From Tissierella sp. (GTDB lineage Bacteria; Bacillota; Clostridia; Tissierellales; Tissierellaceae), in contig NZ_JARIEF010000051.1 of NCBI RefSeq assembly GCF_029266915.1, positions 1-63,822 on the forward strand: a stretch of 63,822 bases of DNA, in the 5' to 3' direction. A program made the position numbers and the translations under genes. Below, piece by piece: positions 26,077-35,055 of this stretch (position 1 is the stretch's first letter; each line of letters begins with the position of its first letter). The notes under the pieces are model-generated. The model had not been told where the DNA came from, ran no database searches, and was given only the letters and a program-made list of their open reading frames with translations.

Positions 26077-27156
26077 ATGAAGAAAAACTTGCTGAAGATT
26101 TTACTTGCTATATTTGCTGTATCCCTTTTATCAGGATGCAGCGGCAATAAATATAAAAAGTATGAATATACTTTTTTTGATACATTTGATACAGTTACTC
26201 AAATAATAGGTTATACAGAAAGCCAAGAAGAATTTGACTCATATATGACTCAAATTCATGAAAGATCTAAAGATCTCCATAAACTATTTGATAAATATCA
26301 GAACTATGAAGGCTTAAATAACATTAAAACTATAAATGATAATGCAGGGATAAAGCCAGTCAAGGTAGACCGACAAATTATAGATTTGTTGCTATTTTCA
26401 AACGAATGGTATTATAAAGCTGGTCAAGTAACCAATATAGCTATGGGGCCTGTAATAAAAGTCTGGTCTGACTACCGAGATAAAGCTATAGAAGATCCAG
26501 AAAAAGCTAGCTTGCCTGCAAGAGAAGAGTTAGAAGAAGCAGCAAAATATACTGATATTGAAAAAGTTATAATTGATGAAAAAGCCAGTACTGTTTTTCT
26601 GCAAGAAAAGAATATGATGTTGGACTTAGGATCCGTAGCAAAGGGCTACTCTGTAGAACTCATCGCACAAGAGATAGAAGAAGCAGGACTGAAATCAGCT
26701 CTTATAAGCGGAGGCGGTAATATAAGATCTATTGGTAAGCCCGTGGAAGGAAACAAGGAAAGATGGGGAATTGGAATACAAAACCCTGATCCTGAATTAA
26801 TAGACAAAGGCAATGTTTTAGAAACTCTTTTTGTAAATGAGTCTTCAGTTGTAAGTAGCGGAGATTATCAAAGATACTTTATGGTAGATGAAAAAGTATA
26901 TCATCACATTATAGATCCAAATACTTTAATGCCGGGAGACTATTATAGAGCTATTACTATAGTTACACCAGACTCGGGAGTTGCAGACTTTCTTTCTACT
27001 TCAGCATTTTTACTTCCATTTGAAGAAAGCTTGGCTCTGATAGAATCTATTGATGATACAGAAGCTTTTTGGGTTATGAATGATGGAAGTATAAGGACTA
27101 GTGAGGGGATGAATGCTCTTATGCTTAGCGAAGGTGCTTCTGGCGGAAAAAAATAA
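26077..27156 (+). CDS. apbE: FAD:protein FMN transferase lipoprotein
   Basis: This 359-residue ApbE-family protein attaches FMN to a threonine of partner proteins outside the cell membrane, such as RnfD/RnfG or NqrB/C subunits. It has a lipoprotein signal with lipobox LLSG-C21. The family motifs are TFFDTFDTVTQI near the start, LDLGSVAKGYSVE (about 185-197, the flavin-binding segment), SGGGNIRSIG, and HHIIDPNTLMPG. The start follows AGGGG. It ends 13 bp before the racemase gene. No flavinylated Rnf subunit is encoded in this window. Confidence 0.92.
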   Translation: MKKNLLKILLAIFAVSLLSGCSGNKYKKYEYTFFDTFDTVTQIIGYTESQEEFDSYMTQIHERSKDLHKLFDKYQNYEGLNNIKTINDNAGIKPVKVDRQIIDLLLFSNEWYYKAGQVTNIAMGPVIKVWSDYRDKAIEDPEKASLPAREELEEAAKYTDIEKVIIDEKASTVFLQEKNMMLDLGSVAKGYSVELIAQEIEEAGLKSALISGGGNIRSIGKPVEGNKERWGIGIQNPDPELIDKGNVLETLFVNESSVVSSGDYQRYFMVDEKVYHHIIDPNTLMPGDYYRAITIVTPDSGVADFLSTSAFLLPFEESLALIESIDDTEAFWVMNDGSIRTSEGMNALMLSEGASGGKK

Positions 27157-27169
27157 AAGGTGGTATATT

Positions 27170-27883
27170 ATGAAAAAACTTGGAATATTAGGCGGTATGG
27201 GACCTTTGCCTACAATAAAACTATTTGAAATGATAGTGTCTATGACTGACGCAAACCGAGATCAAGATCATATTCATATAATAATAGATAATAATACTAA
27301 GATTCCCGATAGAACTTCCTTTTTATTAGACAACAATAAAGAGAGTCCGGTTATATCTTTAGTAGAATCAGCAAAGATGCTGGAAAAAGCTGGATCCGAT
27401 TTGATAGTTATGCCCTGCAACACTGCTCACTACTATTATAAGGAGTTAAAAGAAGCTGTAGAGATACCATTTTTAAATATGATAGAAGAAACAGCTATCT
27501 GGATAAAGAAAAACCATCCTGAGCTTAAAAATATAGGACTTTTAGCAACGGACGGAACTATAAGAGCTGGAATATATGATAATATATTTTTAAACTATGG
27601 AATAAATATAGTAAAACCTTCAGAGGGAAAACAAAAATATATATATGACTTAATATATAATTTAAAAGAAAACAAAGAACAAAAAGATTTAGAGGGAATC
27701 TATAGAGCCATGGAAGAAATAGAAGCTCAAGGTGCAGAAGTTTTTATAGCGGGTTGTACTGAGGTTTCAGTAGCCCTGGATACTTTTAAAATAAAAGGTG
27801 ATTTTATAGATCCGATGAAAATAATAGCAGAAAGATCTATAGAAATGGTTGGAGCAAAACTTAAGACCAGCTATAAACTTTAA
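27170..27883 (+). CDS. Aspartate/glutamate racemase family protein
   Basis: The 237-residue protein is a cofactor-independent amino-acid racemase. Both catalytic cysteines are present, C83 in MPCNTAHYY and C196 in AGCTEVSVAL. The opening GILGGMGPLPT is typical of the aspartate racemase branch. I set the start at 27170, nine bases after AAGGTGG; an upstream in-frame ATG lies inside apbE. Its position near a D-Asp-ligase-like gene suggests it supplies D-aspartate for peptidoglycan bridges. The stop codon lies in the loop of a terminator hairpin. Confidence 0.86.
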   Translation: MKKLGILGGMGPLPTIKLFEMIVSMTDANRDQDHIHIIIDNNTKIPDRTSFLLDNNKESPVISLVESAKMLEKAGSDLIVMPCNTAHYYYKELKEAVEIPFLNMIEETAIWIKKNHPELKNIGLLATDGTIRAGIYDNIFLNYGINIVKPSEGKQKYIYDLIYNLKENKEQKDLEGIYRAMEEIEAQGAEVFIAGCTEVSVALDTFKIKGDFIDPMKIIAERSIEMVGAKLKTSYKL

Positions 27884-27905
27884 GGTTTATAGCTGGTTTT
27901 TCTAA
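27863..27905 (+). terminator. Intrinsic terminator overlapping the racemase stop
   Basis: The stem ACCAGCTATAAAC / GTTTATAGCTGGT carries a T run after it. The TAA stop lies in its loop. Confidence 0.85.
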
Positions 27906-27990
27906 AGCTTTAAAATGAGATTCAAAGAAAAAGGGTAGTTTAAGGAGAAAATGGATAAGTATAGACTAGGACAAACTAAGGAGGAATAAA

Positions 27991-28491
27991 ATGTATAAAT
28001 ACAGCCAAGAAGAATTAACAAAGACCGCTATTGATATGTTAAATAAAAGAGGAGTAACTTTAAAAGATATTGCACTTCTAGTTATGTATCTTCAAAAACA
28101 ATATTATGAAGATTTGACAGTTGAGATATGTATTGAGAACTTAAAGAAAGTTTTAGAAAAGAGAGAAATAGTTCATGCTATTTTGACAGGTATAGCACTG
28201 GACGAATTAGCTGAAAAGAAATTGCTGCCAGAACCTCTTCAAACTATAGTTGCAACGGACGAGAGTTTGTATGGTATAGATGAGATAATACCGCTATCGA
28301 TTGTAAATGTTTATGGTACAATAGGTCTTACAAATTATGGATATCTCGACAAAGAGAAGATTGGTATTATTAAAGATTTAGATTTCCAAAAAGGAGAAGA
28401 GTGCAATACCTTCTTAGATGACTTGGTAGCAGCACTAGCAGCTGCTACTGCAAGCAGAATAGCTCATTCAAGAACTGAGCATTATATTTAA
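27991..28491 (+). CDS. PgpA-like (YutG-type) phosphatase-family protein
   Basis: The 166-residue protein resembles the soluble YutG branch of phosphatidylglycerophosphatase A. Family signs are a helical N terminus (VTLKDIALLVMYLQKQYYEDLT), DESLYGIDEIIPLSIVNVYGTIGLTNYGYLDK in the middle and FLDDLVAALAAATASRIAH at the end. It has no strong membrane helix, unlike Escherichia coli PgpA. A role in phospholipid dephosphorylation is possible but unproved for this branch. The start follows AGGAGG. It is monocistronic between two terminators. Confidence 0.75.
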   Translation: MYKYSQEELTKTAIDMLNKRGVTLKDIALLVMYLQKQYYEDLTVEICIENLKKVLEKREIVHAILTGIALDELAEKKLLPEPLQTIVATDESLYGIDEIIPLSIVNVYGTIGLTNYGYLDKEKIGIIKDLDFQKGEECNTFLDDLVAALAAATASRIAHSRTEHYI

Positions 28492-28529
28492 AAAGAAGGA
28501 TAAAGTTGAGGTATAACTTGATTTTAAAA

Positions 28530-28572
28530 TAAAAGAACAGAACATTTTAAAATGTTCTGTTCTTTTATAATA
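28530..28572. terminator. Bidirectional terminator
   Basis: A perfect stem AAAAGAACAGAACATTTT / AAAATGTTCTGTTCTTTT separates the PgpA-like gene from the convergent arginase gene. Confidence 0.88.
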
Positions 28573-28608
28573 TTCATAAACAAGACTTTTGACTTTGCTT
28601 TAAGAGAT

Positions 28609-29505
28609 TTATAAAAACTCTCCAATAGTTTCTATTAATTCTACACATACATCCAGAGTTTTTTTATCGTAATCTAAATCTGGATTAAGTTCTACAAAAT
28701 CTATAGATTTTACAAAATCCTCTCGTAAAATAGTTTCTAAGATAGTATTTGCTTCAGCTAAGGTAAAACCTCCCTCTACTGGTGTTCCGGTTCCCGGAAC
28801 CAAGTCTTTATCTAAAGAGTCTATATCAAAACTTAAATGCACTGCATCTACATCTGAATTTCTTATACTTTCTATTACAGTATTTAAAATATCCTTTAAA
28901 CCTTTTTCGCGGATTTTATCCATTGTATAAAGATTGATTTTATTATCTTCTGCTATTTTTATCTCGCCTTCATCCAAATCTCTTGCGCCTATAATATATA
29001 CGTCTTTAGGGGATACTTTTTCTCCTTGAAAATATATATTAGTTAATTTAGAATCACCTATATCCATCGATACTGCTAGAGGCATACCGTGTATGTTTCC
29101 AGATGGTGAAGAAGCAGAATCATTTATATCACCATGGGCATCTACCCAAACTACAGCTATCTTCTTAAAAAACTTACTAGCACCAGCTATACTACCCATT
29201 CCTAAAGCATGATCTCCTCCTATTATAAGTGGAAGTGAACCGCCTTTTAAAGAAGAATAAACTAGGTGGGCCAAATTTTCATTTACATCTACTATTGTAT
29301 TTAAATATTTCATATTTGGATGATCTTTAAATTTATCCTCTTTTGATACAAAGGGTACAAAAATATTACCCATATCATAAACCTTGTTCCTTTGAGAAGT
29401 AAGTTTTTCAACTATACCAAGTTCTCTTAGCTTATCGGGGCCAAATTCTACTCCATCTCTATCACAGCCATATTTTAGAGGAACTCCTATTATATTAATG
29501 TTCAT
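28609..29505 (-). CDS. rocF: Arginase
   Basis: The 298-residue ureohydrolase splits L-arginine to ornithine and urea using two manganese ions. The metal-binding blocks are GGDHALGMG (about 96-104), WVDAHGDIN (about 119-127), HGMPLAVSMD, and SFDIDSLDKDLVPGTGTP (about 220-237). The ending YDKKTLDVCVELIETI is typical of arginase rather than agmatinase. The start follows AGGGAGGG. It stands alone; no arginine or proline pathway genes are adjacent. The ornithine product could feed amino-acid fermentation or an ornithine-type cell wall, which is speculative. Confidence 0.88.
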   Translation of the reverse strand: MNINIIGVPLKYGCDRDGVEFGPDKLRELGIVEKLTSQRNKVYDMGNIFVPFVSKEDKFKDHPNMKYLNTIVDVNENLAHLVYSSLKGGSLPLIIGGDHALGMGSIAGASKFFKKIAVVWVDAHGDINDSASSPSGNIHGMPLAVSMDIGDSKLTNIYFQGEKVSPKDVYIIGARDLDEGEIKIAEDNKINLYTMDKIREKGLKDILNTVIESIRNSDVDAVHLSFDIDSLDKDLVPGTGTPVEGGFTLAEANTILETILREDFVKSIDFVELNPDLDYDKKTLDVCVELIETIGEFL

Positions 29506-29649
29506 AATTTTCCCTCCCTTAATTTAATCTAATTATATACTTATACTTGATTTTTGTCACTTAAATAAATTTAAATCTATAAAAAGGTGCATTTGGGGTA
29601 TATATAAGTAGAAAGCGGAAATATGATCTAGAAATAAAGGGAGGATACT

Positions 29650-30204
29650 ATGAAAAAAATAGCGGTATTAGTAGAAGACTTATATGAAGAGATTGAATTA
29701 TTATATCCTTACTATAGACTTATGGAAGAGGGATATGAGGTTCATTTAGTAGGAAGTGAAAAAGATACAGTTTATAAAGGTAAATCAGGTTCTTATCCTA
29801 TGACAAGTACGCATGCATCTAAAGATATAGATGCAAAAGATTATGATATGGTTGTAATACCAGGAGGATATTCTCCAGATAAAATGAGAAAATGTCAGGC
29901 TACTTTAGATTTTGTAAAAGAACTAGACAAAGAACAAAAGCCAATAGCTGCAATTTGTCATGGACCTTGGATTATGGCATCTAGTTGTGATCTAAAAGGT
30001 AAAAGTATAACATCTGTCAAATCAATTAAAGATGATTTAATAAATGCGGGAGCAAATTATGTAGATGAAGAAGTAGTAGTAGATGGTAATATAATAACCT
30101 CTAGAACACCAGATGACATGATTCCTTGGATTAAGGCAATCCTAGAAGCTGTAGATGAAAAAGAGATGCTTCATACTGAAGAATATACTCCGTTAGATAT
30201 TTAA
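29650..30204 (+). CDS. DJ-1/PfpI-family protein
   Basis: The 184-residue protein has the class-I glutaminase-like fold of the PfpI/YhbO group. The nucleophile is the cysteine in AAICHGPWIMASS (about 98-110), with the conserved glutamate in EDLYEEIELLYP near the start and the typical TSVKSIKDDLINAGANYVDEE-like segment after it. Members act as deglycases, chaperones or proteases; the exact activity cannot be chosen from sequence. An AGGGAGG site precedes the ATG. It is monocistronic. Confidence 0.88.
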   Translation: MKKIAVLVEDLYEEIELLYPYYRLMEEGYEVHLVGSEKDTVYKGKSGSYPMTSTHASKDIDAKDYDMVVIPGGYSPDKMRKCQATLDFVKELDKEQKPIAAICHGPWIMASSCDLKGKSITSVKSIKDDLINAGANYVDEEVVVDGNIITSRTPDDMIPWIKAILEAVDEKEMLHTEEYTPLDI

Positions 30205-30243
30205 ATTATCTTTGATTAAATATCTTTAAATAATAAAGTTATC

Positions 30244-30276
30244 TTAAATGGCTAGTCTAACTAGCCATTTTTAGAT
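30244..30276 (+). terminator. Intrinsic terminator
   Basis: The stem AAATGGCTAG / CTAGCCATTT with a short loop is followed by T residues, after the PfpI-family gene. Confidence 0.85.
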
Positions 30277-30310
30277 ATAATAGATTAAAACAAAGATTAG
30301 GAGAAAAGAG

Positions 30311-31057
30311 ATGAGTAAATATTTTTATGCAGTAAGAGTAGGAAATGCACCAGGGATTTATAATACTTGGAGTGAATGTGAAAGAGAAGTAAGAGGATTT
30401 AAAGGAGCCAAGTTTAAGAAATTTAAAACTTATGAAGAAGCCTTAAGTTTTGTTGAAGATAAAGGCGCCAGCTCTATTTTAGATAAAATAGATTTTAAAG
30501 AAGCAAAAGATAAAGTAATAGATAGCAAGCCAATAAAAGATAAAATAGATATTGGAGTAGAGGAAAAGCAAAAAGAAATAGCGGCGATTGTTGAAATAGA
30601 AGATATAAGTCAAGGAGATGCCATTTCTTATGTGGATGGAAGCTTTTCACTTTCAACTATGACTTTTTCTTATGGCGTGGTTATGATAAGTAAAGATGGA
30701 ATAGAAACCTTTAAAGGTATGGATAGAGATCCAGAACTCGCTAAGATGAGAAATGTTTCTGGAGAGTTAAAGGGAGCCATGGTAGCTATGGATATAGCTC
30801 TAGATAGAGGATATAAAACTCTATCCCTACACTATGACTATGCAGGGATAGAAAAATGGGCTTTAGGGCAGTGGAAAACAAATAAGGATGGTACTAAGAG
30901 TTATAAACAATACTATGACTCTATAAAAGATAAGCTAGATGTAAGATTTGTAAAGGTTAAGGCACACACCGGAGTAGAGTACAATGAACTTGCAGATCAA
31001 TTAGCAAAAGAGGCTATAGAAGAAAGTATTATCTCTTTCCTGCCTGATAGCTTGTAA
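30311..31057 (+). CDS. rnhA: Ribonuclease H with N-terminal hybrid-binding domain
   Basis: The protein removes RNA from RNA-DNA hybrids. Residues 1-50 form the viroplasmin-type hybrid-binding domain (YAVRVGNAPGIYNTWSECE, then FKGAKFKKFKTYEEA). Residues about 105-245 are the RNase H domain, with the acidic active site seen in SYVDGSFS, SGELKGAM, HYDYAGIEKWA and ELADQLAKEA. The linker between them is charged. The start follows AGGAG. This is the usual type I RNase H arrangement of Firmicutes and of eukaryotic RNase H1. It is convergent with the deaminase gene. Confidence 0.93.
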   Translation: MSKYFYAVRVGNAPGIYNTWSECEREVRGFKGAKFKKFKTYEEALSFVEDKGASSILDKIDFKEAKDKVIDSKPIKDKIDIGVEEKQKEIAAIVEIEDISQGDAISYVDGSFSLSTMTFSYGVVMISKDGIETFKGMDRDPELAKMRNVSGELKGAMVAMDIALDRGYKTLSLHYDYAGIEKWALGQWKTNKDGTKSYKQYYDSIKDKLDVRFVKVKAHTGVEYNELADQLAKEAIEESIISFLPDSL

Positions 31058-31100
31058 ATGCGAGTTATTAAATAAAAAGCAATAGTAAACTATGATAGTT

Positions 31101-31526
31101 TTATAATTTTTCTATTTGTATACCATTTACATTTAAAAGTTCCATTGCGTATTCATCGATCCTATAATCGTTTTGAAAATAAATCTTTTTAATGCCGGCT
31201 TGTATAAGTGCTTTTGTACAGTTTAAACAAGGAAAATGAGTTACATAAGCGCTACAGTCCTTTACTGAAATACCTTCCTTGGCACAATATAGCAGGGCGT
31301 TTATTTCAGCATGGATAGTTGCTATGCAGTGATTGTCACGCATCTTATGGCCTATATCATCGCAGTGAGGGTTCTTTTTAACTGAGCCATTATAGCCGGT
31401 AGATACTATTCTGTTTTCATCATTTACAAGCAAACAGCCTACAAAGGCCCTATCGCAAGTAGAACGACTAGCTACTAAATTTGTTATTTCCATAAAATAT
31501 TCTTTCCAACTTTTTCTATTAGACAT
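31101..31526 (-). CDS. dCMP/cytidylate deaminase-family protein
   Basis: The 141-residue zinc enzyme converts dCMP to dUMP for thymidylate synthesis. The zinc site is seen in HAEINALLYCA (about 75-85) and PCLNC (about 98-102). The opening WKEYFMEITNLVASRSTCDRA and VGCLLV are typical of ComEB-type dCMP deaminases. The start follows GGAGG. It is monocistronic; the thymidylate synthase gene is not in this window. Confidence 0.9.
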   Translation of the reverse strand: MSNRKSWKEYFMEITNLVASRSTCDRAFVGCLLVNDENRIVSTGYNGSVKKNPHCDDIGHKMRDNHCIATIHAEINALLYCAKEGISVKDCSAYVTHFPCLNCTKALIQAGIKKIYFQNDYRIDEYAMELLNVNGIQIEKL

Positions 31527-31617
31527 ATTATTCCTCCATTAATAAATATTTGCTACATAGATTATATTTACTTCTAACAAATTATACCACAAAACTTTAA
31601 AATAGGAGATGGTTTTC

Positions 31618-32826
31618 ATGTATGGATTAGTACTAGAAGGAGGCGGAGCGAGAGGTTCCTATCATATGGGAGTTTATAAGGCTATCTTAGAAGAGGGCAT
31701 AGTTATAAAAGGTGTAGCGGGGACTTCTATAGGAGCATTAAATGGGGCTCTTATAGTTCAAGGAGACTATGAACTCGCCTTAAAACTTTGGAATCAAATA
31801 GCCTATAGCGATATTGTACAGGCAAATGAAGAAGAGATAGATAGGCTTTTAAACACCAAGTTAAATATAGAAGATCTAAAGCATCTATCTAAAAAAGCTT
31901 TTTCTTTGATATCTGACAGGGGATTTGATATAGAACCCTTTAAAGAGATGATCAGGGAAAACATAGATGAAAAAAGGATAAGAGATTCAGCTATGGACTT
32001 TGGCATAGTTACGGTTAACCTTACGGACCTAGTACCATTGGAACTTTTTGTAGAAGAAATACCAGAAGGTAGTCTAGCGGATTTCTTGCTTGCATCTTCT
32101 TATCTTCCTATATTTAAATTTGAAAGACTGGGCGGGAAGATTTATTTAGATGGAGGATTTTATGATAATCTGCCCTTTAAGTTGCTTCAGAAAAAAGGCT
32201 ATAAAAAACTGATTTTAGTCAGGACCCACGCTAAAGGCCTTATAAGGAAACCTCCTAAAGATGATAATATGATAATAATATCTCCTTCACGAGATATTGG
32301 TAAATCCTATATATGTGATCCTCAAAAGGCCAATGAAAATATAGATATGGGATATTATGACGCTCTGAAAATATTCAGAGATTTAAAGGGCGACTTATAT
32401 TATATAGAAGGCGAAGAGGAAGAATACTATATGGAGTTTTTAATGAAGATCAGTGAATCTAAAATAAAAAAAATATTAGAACAATTAAACTTAAACTTAA
32501 AAGCCAATCGGAGAACTCTATTCGAACACATAATTCCCAAAATAGGATCTTTTTTAGGGTTAAAGGAAGATTTTACTTATGAAGAATTACTGGTATCCTT
32601 GTTGGAGAGAAAGGCTGAGCAACTGCAAGTTAAAGAGTACAGGATATATCGATTTAAAGATCTTTTAAAGGCGGTTAAGAGTATAGGTCCTTTTGAAGAA
32701 GATGATATTGAAGATTCAAATTCAATTGGCAACCTCCTTAACAAGGTAGATTTAGGAAAATATTTCAGTAAAGAGGAATCTATTCTAGAGATAGGCAAGA
32801 TAATATTTATAGATGAAGCAATTTAG
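31618..32826 (+). CDS. Patatin-like phospholipase
   Basis: The 402-residue protein has an N-terminal patatin domain (about 1-200) with the oxyanion loop GGGARGSYHMG, the serine elbow GTSIGALNG (about 37-45) and the catalytic aspartate in LDGGFYDNLPF (about 182-192). It should release fatty acids from lipids. The C-terminal 200 residues are helical and charged, and I recognise no domain in them. I chose the ATG at 31618, nine bases after GGAG, over one at 31609 that touches the binding site. A Nudix hydrolase gene follows 17 bp downstream, so the two are probably co-transcribed. Confidence 0.87.
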   Translation: MYGLVLEGGGARGSYHMGVYKAILEEGIVIKGVAGTSIGALNGALIVQGDYELALKLWNQIAYSDIVQANEEEIDRLLNTKLNIEDLKHLSKKAFSLISDRGFDIEPFKEMIRENIDEKRIRDSAMDFGIVTVNLTDLVPLELFVEEIPEGSLADFLLASSYLPIFKFERLGGKIYLDGGFYDNLPFKLLQKKGYKKLILVRTHAKGLIRKPPKDDNMIIISPSRDIGKSYICDPQKANENIDMGYYDALKIFRDLKGDLYYIEGEEEEYYMEFLMKISESKIKKILEQLNLNLKANRRTLFEHIIPKIGSFLGLKEDFTYEELLVSLLERKAEQLQVKEYRIYRFKDLLKAVKSIGPFEEDDIEDSNSIGNLLNKVDLGKYFSKEESILEIGKIIFIDEAI

Positions 32827-32843
32827 TGGAGGGATTGGGTTAA

Positions 32844-33485
32844 TTGAAAGAGTTAGATATATATAATATAAAAAAAATTATAGAAAACAGAAAACCTAAG
32901 TGCCTAGAGAAGATGTCTAAGTTTTCAGTCTTAGTTCCATTTATAAAAGAAGAAGGAAAATTAAATATTATATTTGAACTAAGGGCTAAAGACCTTAGAA
33001 CTCAGCCGGGTGAAGTATCTTTTCCAGGAGGAAGATTAGAAGAGGGCGAAACCTTTGAGGAAGCTGCTGTTAGAGAAACTATGGAAGAGTTAAATATAAG
33101 ACGAGATAATATTGACTTGATTGGAGAATTTGATTACCTTGTATCTTATTCAAATATGGAGATACATTCATTTATAGCGAGCATAAGTGGAGTAGATGTC
33201 GATAAGATTCTGCCAAATCCAGGAGAAGTGGATCATTTATTTACAGTACCTTTGGAATTTTTCTTAAACAATGAGCCAAATGGTTATTATTTAGATTTAG
33301 AAACAAGATATAATAAAGACTTTCCATACAATCTGATACCCAATGGTAAAGAATATAACTTTAGAAGCTCTAAAAGAACTATATATTTTTATGAGTATAA
33401 GGACTATATAATATGGGGATATACTGCATCAATAATTAAGCACCTTATAGATGAGTTAAAACAAGAAAATAAAAATGAACTTTAG
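32844..33485 (+). CDS. Nudix hydrolase, CoA pyrophosphatase type
   Basis: The 213-residue protein has the Nudix box spanning about residues 60-82 (GRLEEGETFEEAAVRETMEE with G, E, R-E and E-E in the right places). The preceding FELRAKDLRTQPGEVSFPGG is the extra signature of CoA-cleaving members (NudL type). It would split CoA or acyl-CoA to phosphopantetheine and 3',5'-ADP. The start is TTG, after GGAGGG. It follows the patatin gene closely and ends inside a bidirectional terminator. Confidence 0.88.
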   Translation: MKELDIYNIKKIIENRKPKCLEKMSKFSVLVPFIKEEGKLNIIFELRAKDLRTQPGEVSFPGGRLEEGETFEEAAVRETMEELNIRRDNIDLIGEFDYLVSYSNMEIHSFIASISGVDVDKILPNPGEVDHLFTVPLEFFLNNEPNGYYLDLETRYNKDFPYNLIPNGKEYNFRSSKRTIYFYEYKDYIIWGYTASIIKHLIDELKQENKNEL

Positions 33486-33522
33486 AATTTATTTAAATTC
33501 TAAAGTTCATTTTTATTTTTAG
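33470..33522. terminator. Bidirectional terminator
   Basis: A long stem AAAATGAACTTTAGAATTT / AAATTCTAAAGTTCATTTT contains the Nudix stop codon and also ends the convergent tyrS gene. Confidence 0.88.
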
Positions 33523-33529
33523 TGATTTT

Positions 33530-34759
33530 TTAGCTCTTTATTCTTACTTGATGGTAAACTTTCTTACCTTTTTTAATCATGATCTTACCATCATTAAAAT
33601 CTTCCATAGAGATTTTTTTATCTATAGCACTTATTTTTTTATCATCAATACTTATTCCGCCTTGTTCTATAAGCCTTCTGCCTTCTCCGTTAGACTTTAT
33701 AAGTTCTAGTTCTCTTAAGAGATCTAAAACACCAATTCCTTCTTGGAACTTAGAAGCATCCATAGCTGTAAATGGTATAGAACCTTTTTCGCCACCGCCT
33801 TCAAAGAGTGCTTTTGAAGCATCGAGTGCTTTTTTAGCTTCTTCTTCTCCGTGGATTGCCTTGGTTACTTCAAAAGCCAGTACTTCCTTAGCCTTATTTA
33901 TTTCAGCTCCTTCAAGAGCTCCCAGCCTCTTTACCTCATCCATAGGAAGGAAGGTAAGCAAGCTTAAGAATTTCTCAACGTCCCTGTCATCTGAATTTCT
34001 CAGATACTGAAATAGTTCATAAGGAGGTGTTTTTTCTTCATCTAACCAAATAGTTCCGGCTTCAGTTTTACCCATCTTAGTTCCAGACGCAGTAGCTAAG
34101 AGTTTAAAAGTCATGGCATAAACTTTATCGCCTTCCAATTTTCTAACTAATTCGTAACCTCCGATCATATTTGACCATTGATCACTTCCTCCTAGTTCAA
34201 GCTTACAATCATAATCCCTATAGAGTTTTAGGAAATCGTAAGATTGCATAAGCATATAGCTGAATTCAAAGAAGGTAAGGCCTTCATTGATCCTATTTTT
34301 ATAACAGTCAAAGCTCAGCATTCTATTTACATTAAAGTGAACTCCTATATCTCTCATAAAATCTAGAAAGTTTAACTCCAGCAGCCAATCTGCATTGTTT
34401 ACCATAATAGCTTTACCTTCTCCAAAATCGATGAATCTTCCCAGTTGTTTTTTAAACATAGAAGCATTGTAATCTATCATCTCCGGGGTTAAGATTCTTC
34501 TCATATCACTTTTTCCAGAAGGGTCTCCTACCATAGTAGTTCCGCCCCCTAGAAGGGCAATTGGTCTATGTCCTGCATTTTGCATGTGTTTCATAACCAT
34601 TATCTGCAGGTAATGACCTAGTGTCAAGCTGTCTGCAGTTGCATCAAACCCAATATAAAATGGAACTGATTCCTTGCCTAATAGTTCTCTTAATTCGTCT
34701 TCAAAAGTTACCTGATCGATATATCCTCTGGTTTTTAAAACATCAAAAACATTTGTCAT
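33530..34759 (-). CDS. tyrS: Tyrosyl-tRNA synthetase
   Basis: The 409-residue class I synthetase charges tRNA-Tyr. The HIGH-equivalent is SLTLGHYLQ (about 48-56), the tyrosine pocket includes YMLMQSYDFLKLY and GGSDQWSNM (about 192-200), and the KMSKS loop reads KMGKT (about 232-236). A C-terminal S4 domain (about 345-405) shows LIEQGGISIDDKKI. The length is normal. A T-box leader upstream (see next entries) controls expression by tRNA-Tyr charging. The gene is monocistronic on the minus strand. Confidence 0.96.
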   Translation of the reverse strand: MTNVFDVLKTRGYIDQVTFEDELRELLGKESVPFYIGFDATADSLTLGHYLQIMVMKHMQNAGHRPIALLGGGTTMVGDPSGKSDMRRILTPEMIDYNASMFKKQLGRFIDFGEGKAIMVNNADWLLELNFLDFMRDIGVHFNVNRMLSFDCYKNRINEGLTFFEFSYMLMQSYDFLKLYRDYDCKLELGGSDQWSNMIGGYELVRKLEGDKVYAMTFKLLATASGTKMGKTEAGTIWLDEEKTPPYELFQYLRNSDDRDVEKFLSLLTFLPMDEVKRLGALEGAEINKAKEVLAFEVTKAIHGEEEAKKALDASKALFEGGGEKGSIPFTAMDASKFQEGIGVLDLLRELELIKSNGEGRRLIEQGGISIDDKKISAIDKKISMEDFNDGKIMIKKGKKVYHQVRIKS

Positions 34760-34786
34760 TAGATCTCTCCTTTAAAATAAAATAAA

Positions 34787-35005
34787 AAAAGGGTGTTTCT
34801 CTCCTGAAAGGACGAGAAACACCCGTGGTACCACCTTAATTTGCACAAAGCCTCAATTTCCTGTAACGTGGAAAGAATACGCAATAGACAACTATTGAAA
34901 CTCCAGACATGTAATTCGCTTAAAATTAAGTTATAGACCTTCCACCGCTAGTCTATTCTCTATATTTAACTAAAATCAAGCTACTTTTATCTTTCACAGT
35001 TTTAT
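34787..35005 (-). ncRNA. T-box leader of tyrS, tyrosine specific
   Basis: On the minus strand, the T-box sequence AAGGTGGTACCACG (34837-34824) precedes a terminator stem GGGTGTTTCTC / GAGAAACACCC (34824-34791) and a run of T. Upstream is a stem I region with AGAGAATAGA-like and GGTGGAAGG-like elements. The specifier loop reads GAATTACATG, in which TAC (34913-34911) is a tyrosine codon. Uncharged tRNA-Tyr would stabilise the antiterminator and allow tyrS transcription. Confidence 0.92.
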
Positions 35006-35018
35006 ATTATTTACTAGT

Positions 35019-35047
35019 ATAATAATATATTTTAGATTCTTTGTCAA
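35019..35047 (-). promoter_or_regulatory. Sigma-A-type promoter of the tyrS T-box transcript
   Basis: Reading leftwards, TTGACA (35047-35042), a 17-base spacer and TATTAT (35024-35019). The predicted transcription start is near 35012, just ahead of the T-box leader. Confidence 0.75.
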
Positions 35048-35055
35048 GGCTAATA

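Noticed and set aside
33579-34010. 143-codon ORF on the plus strand opposite tyrS
   Set aside because: It is an antisense shadow of the real tyrS frame, rich in serine and leucine as expected from such shadows, with no ribosome-binding site.
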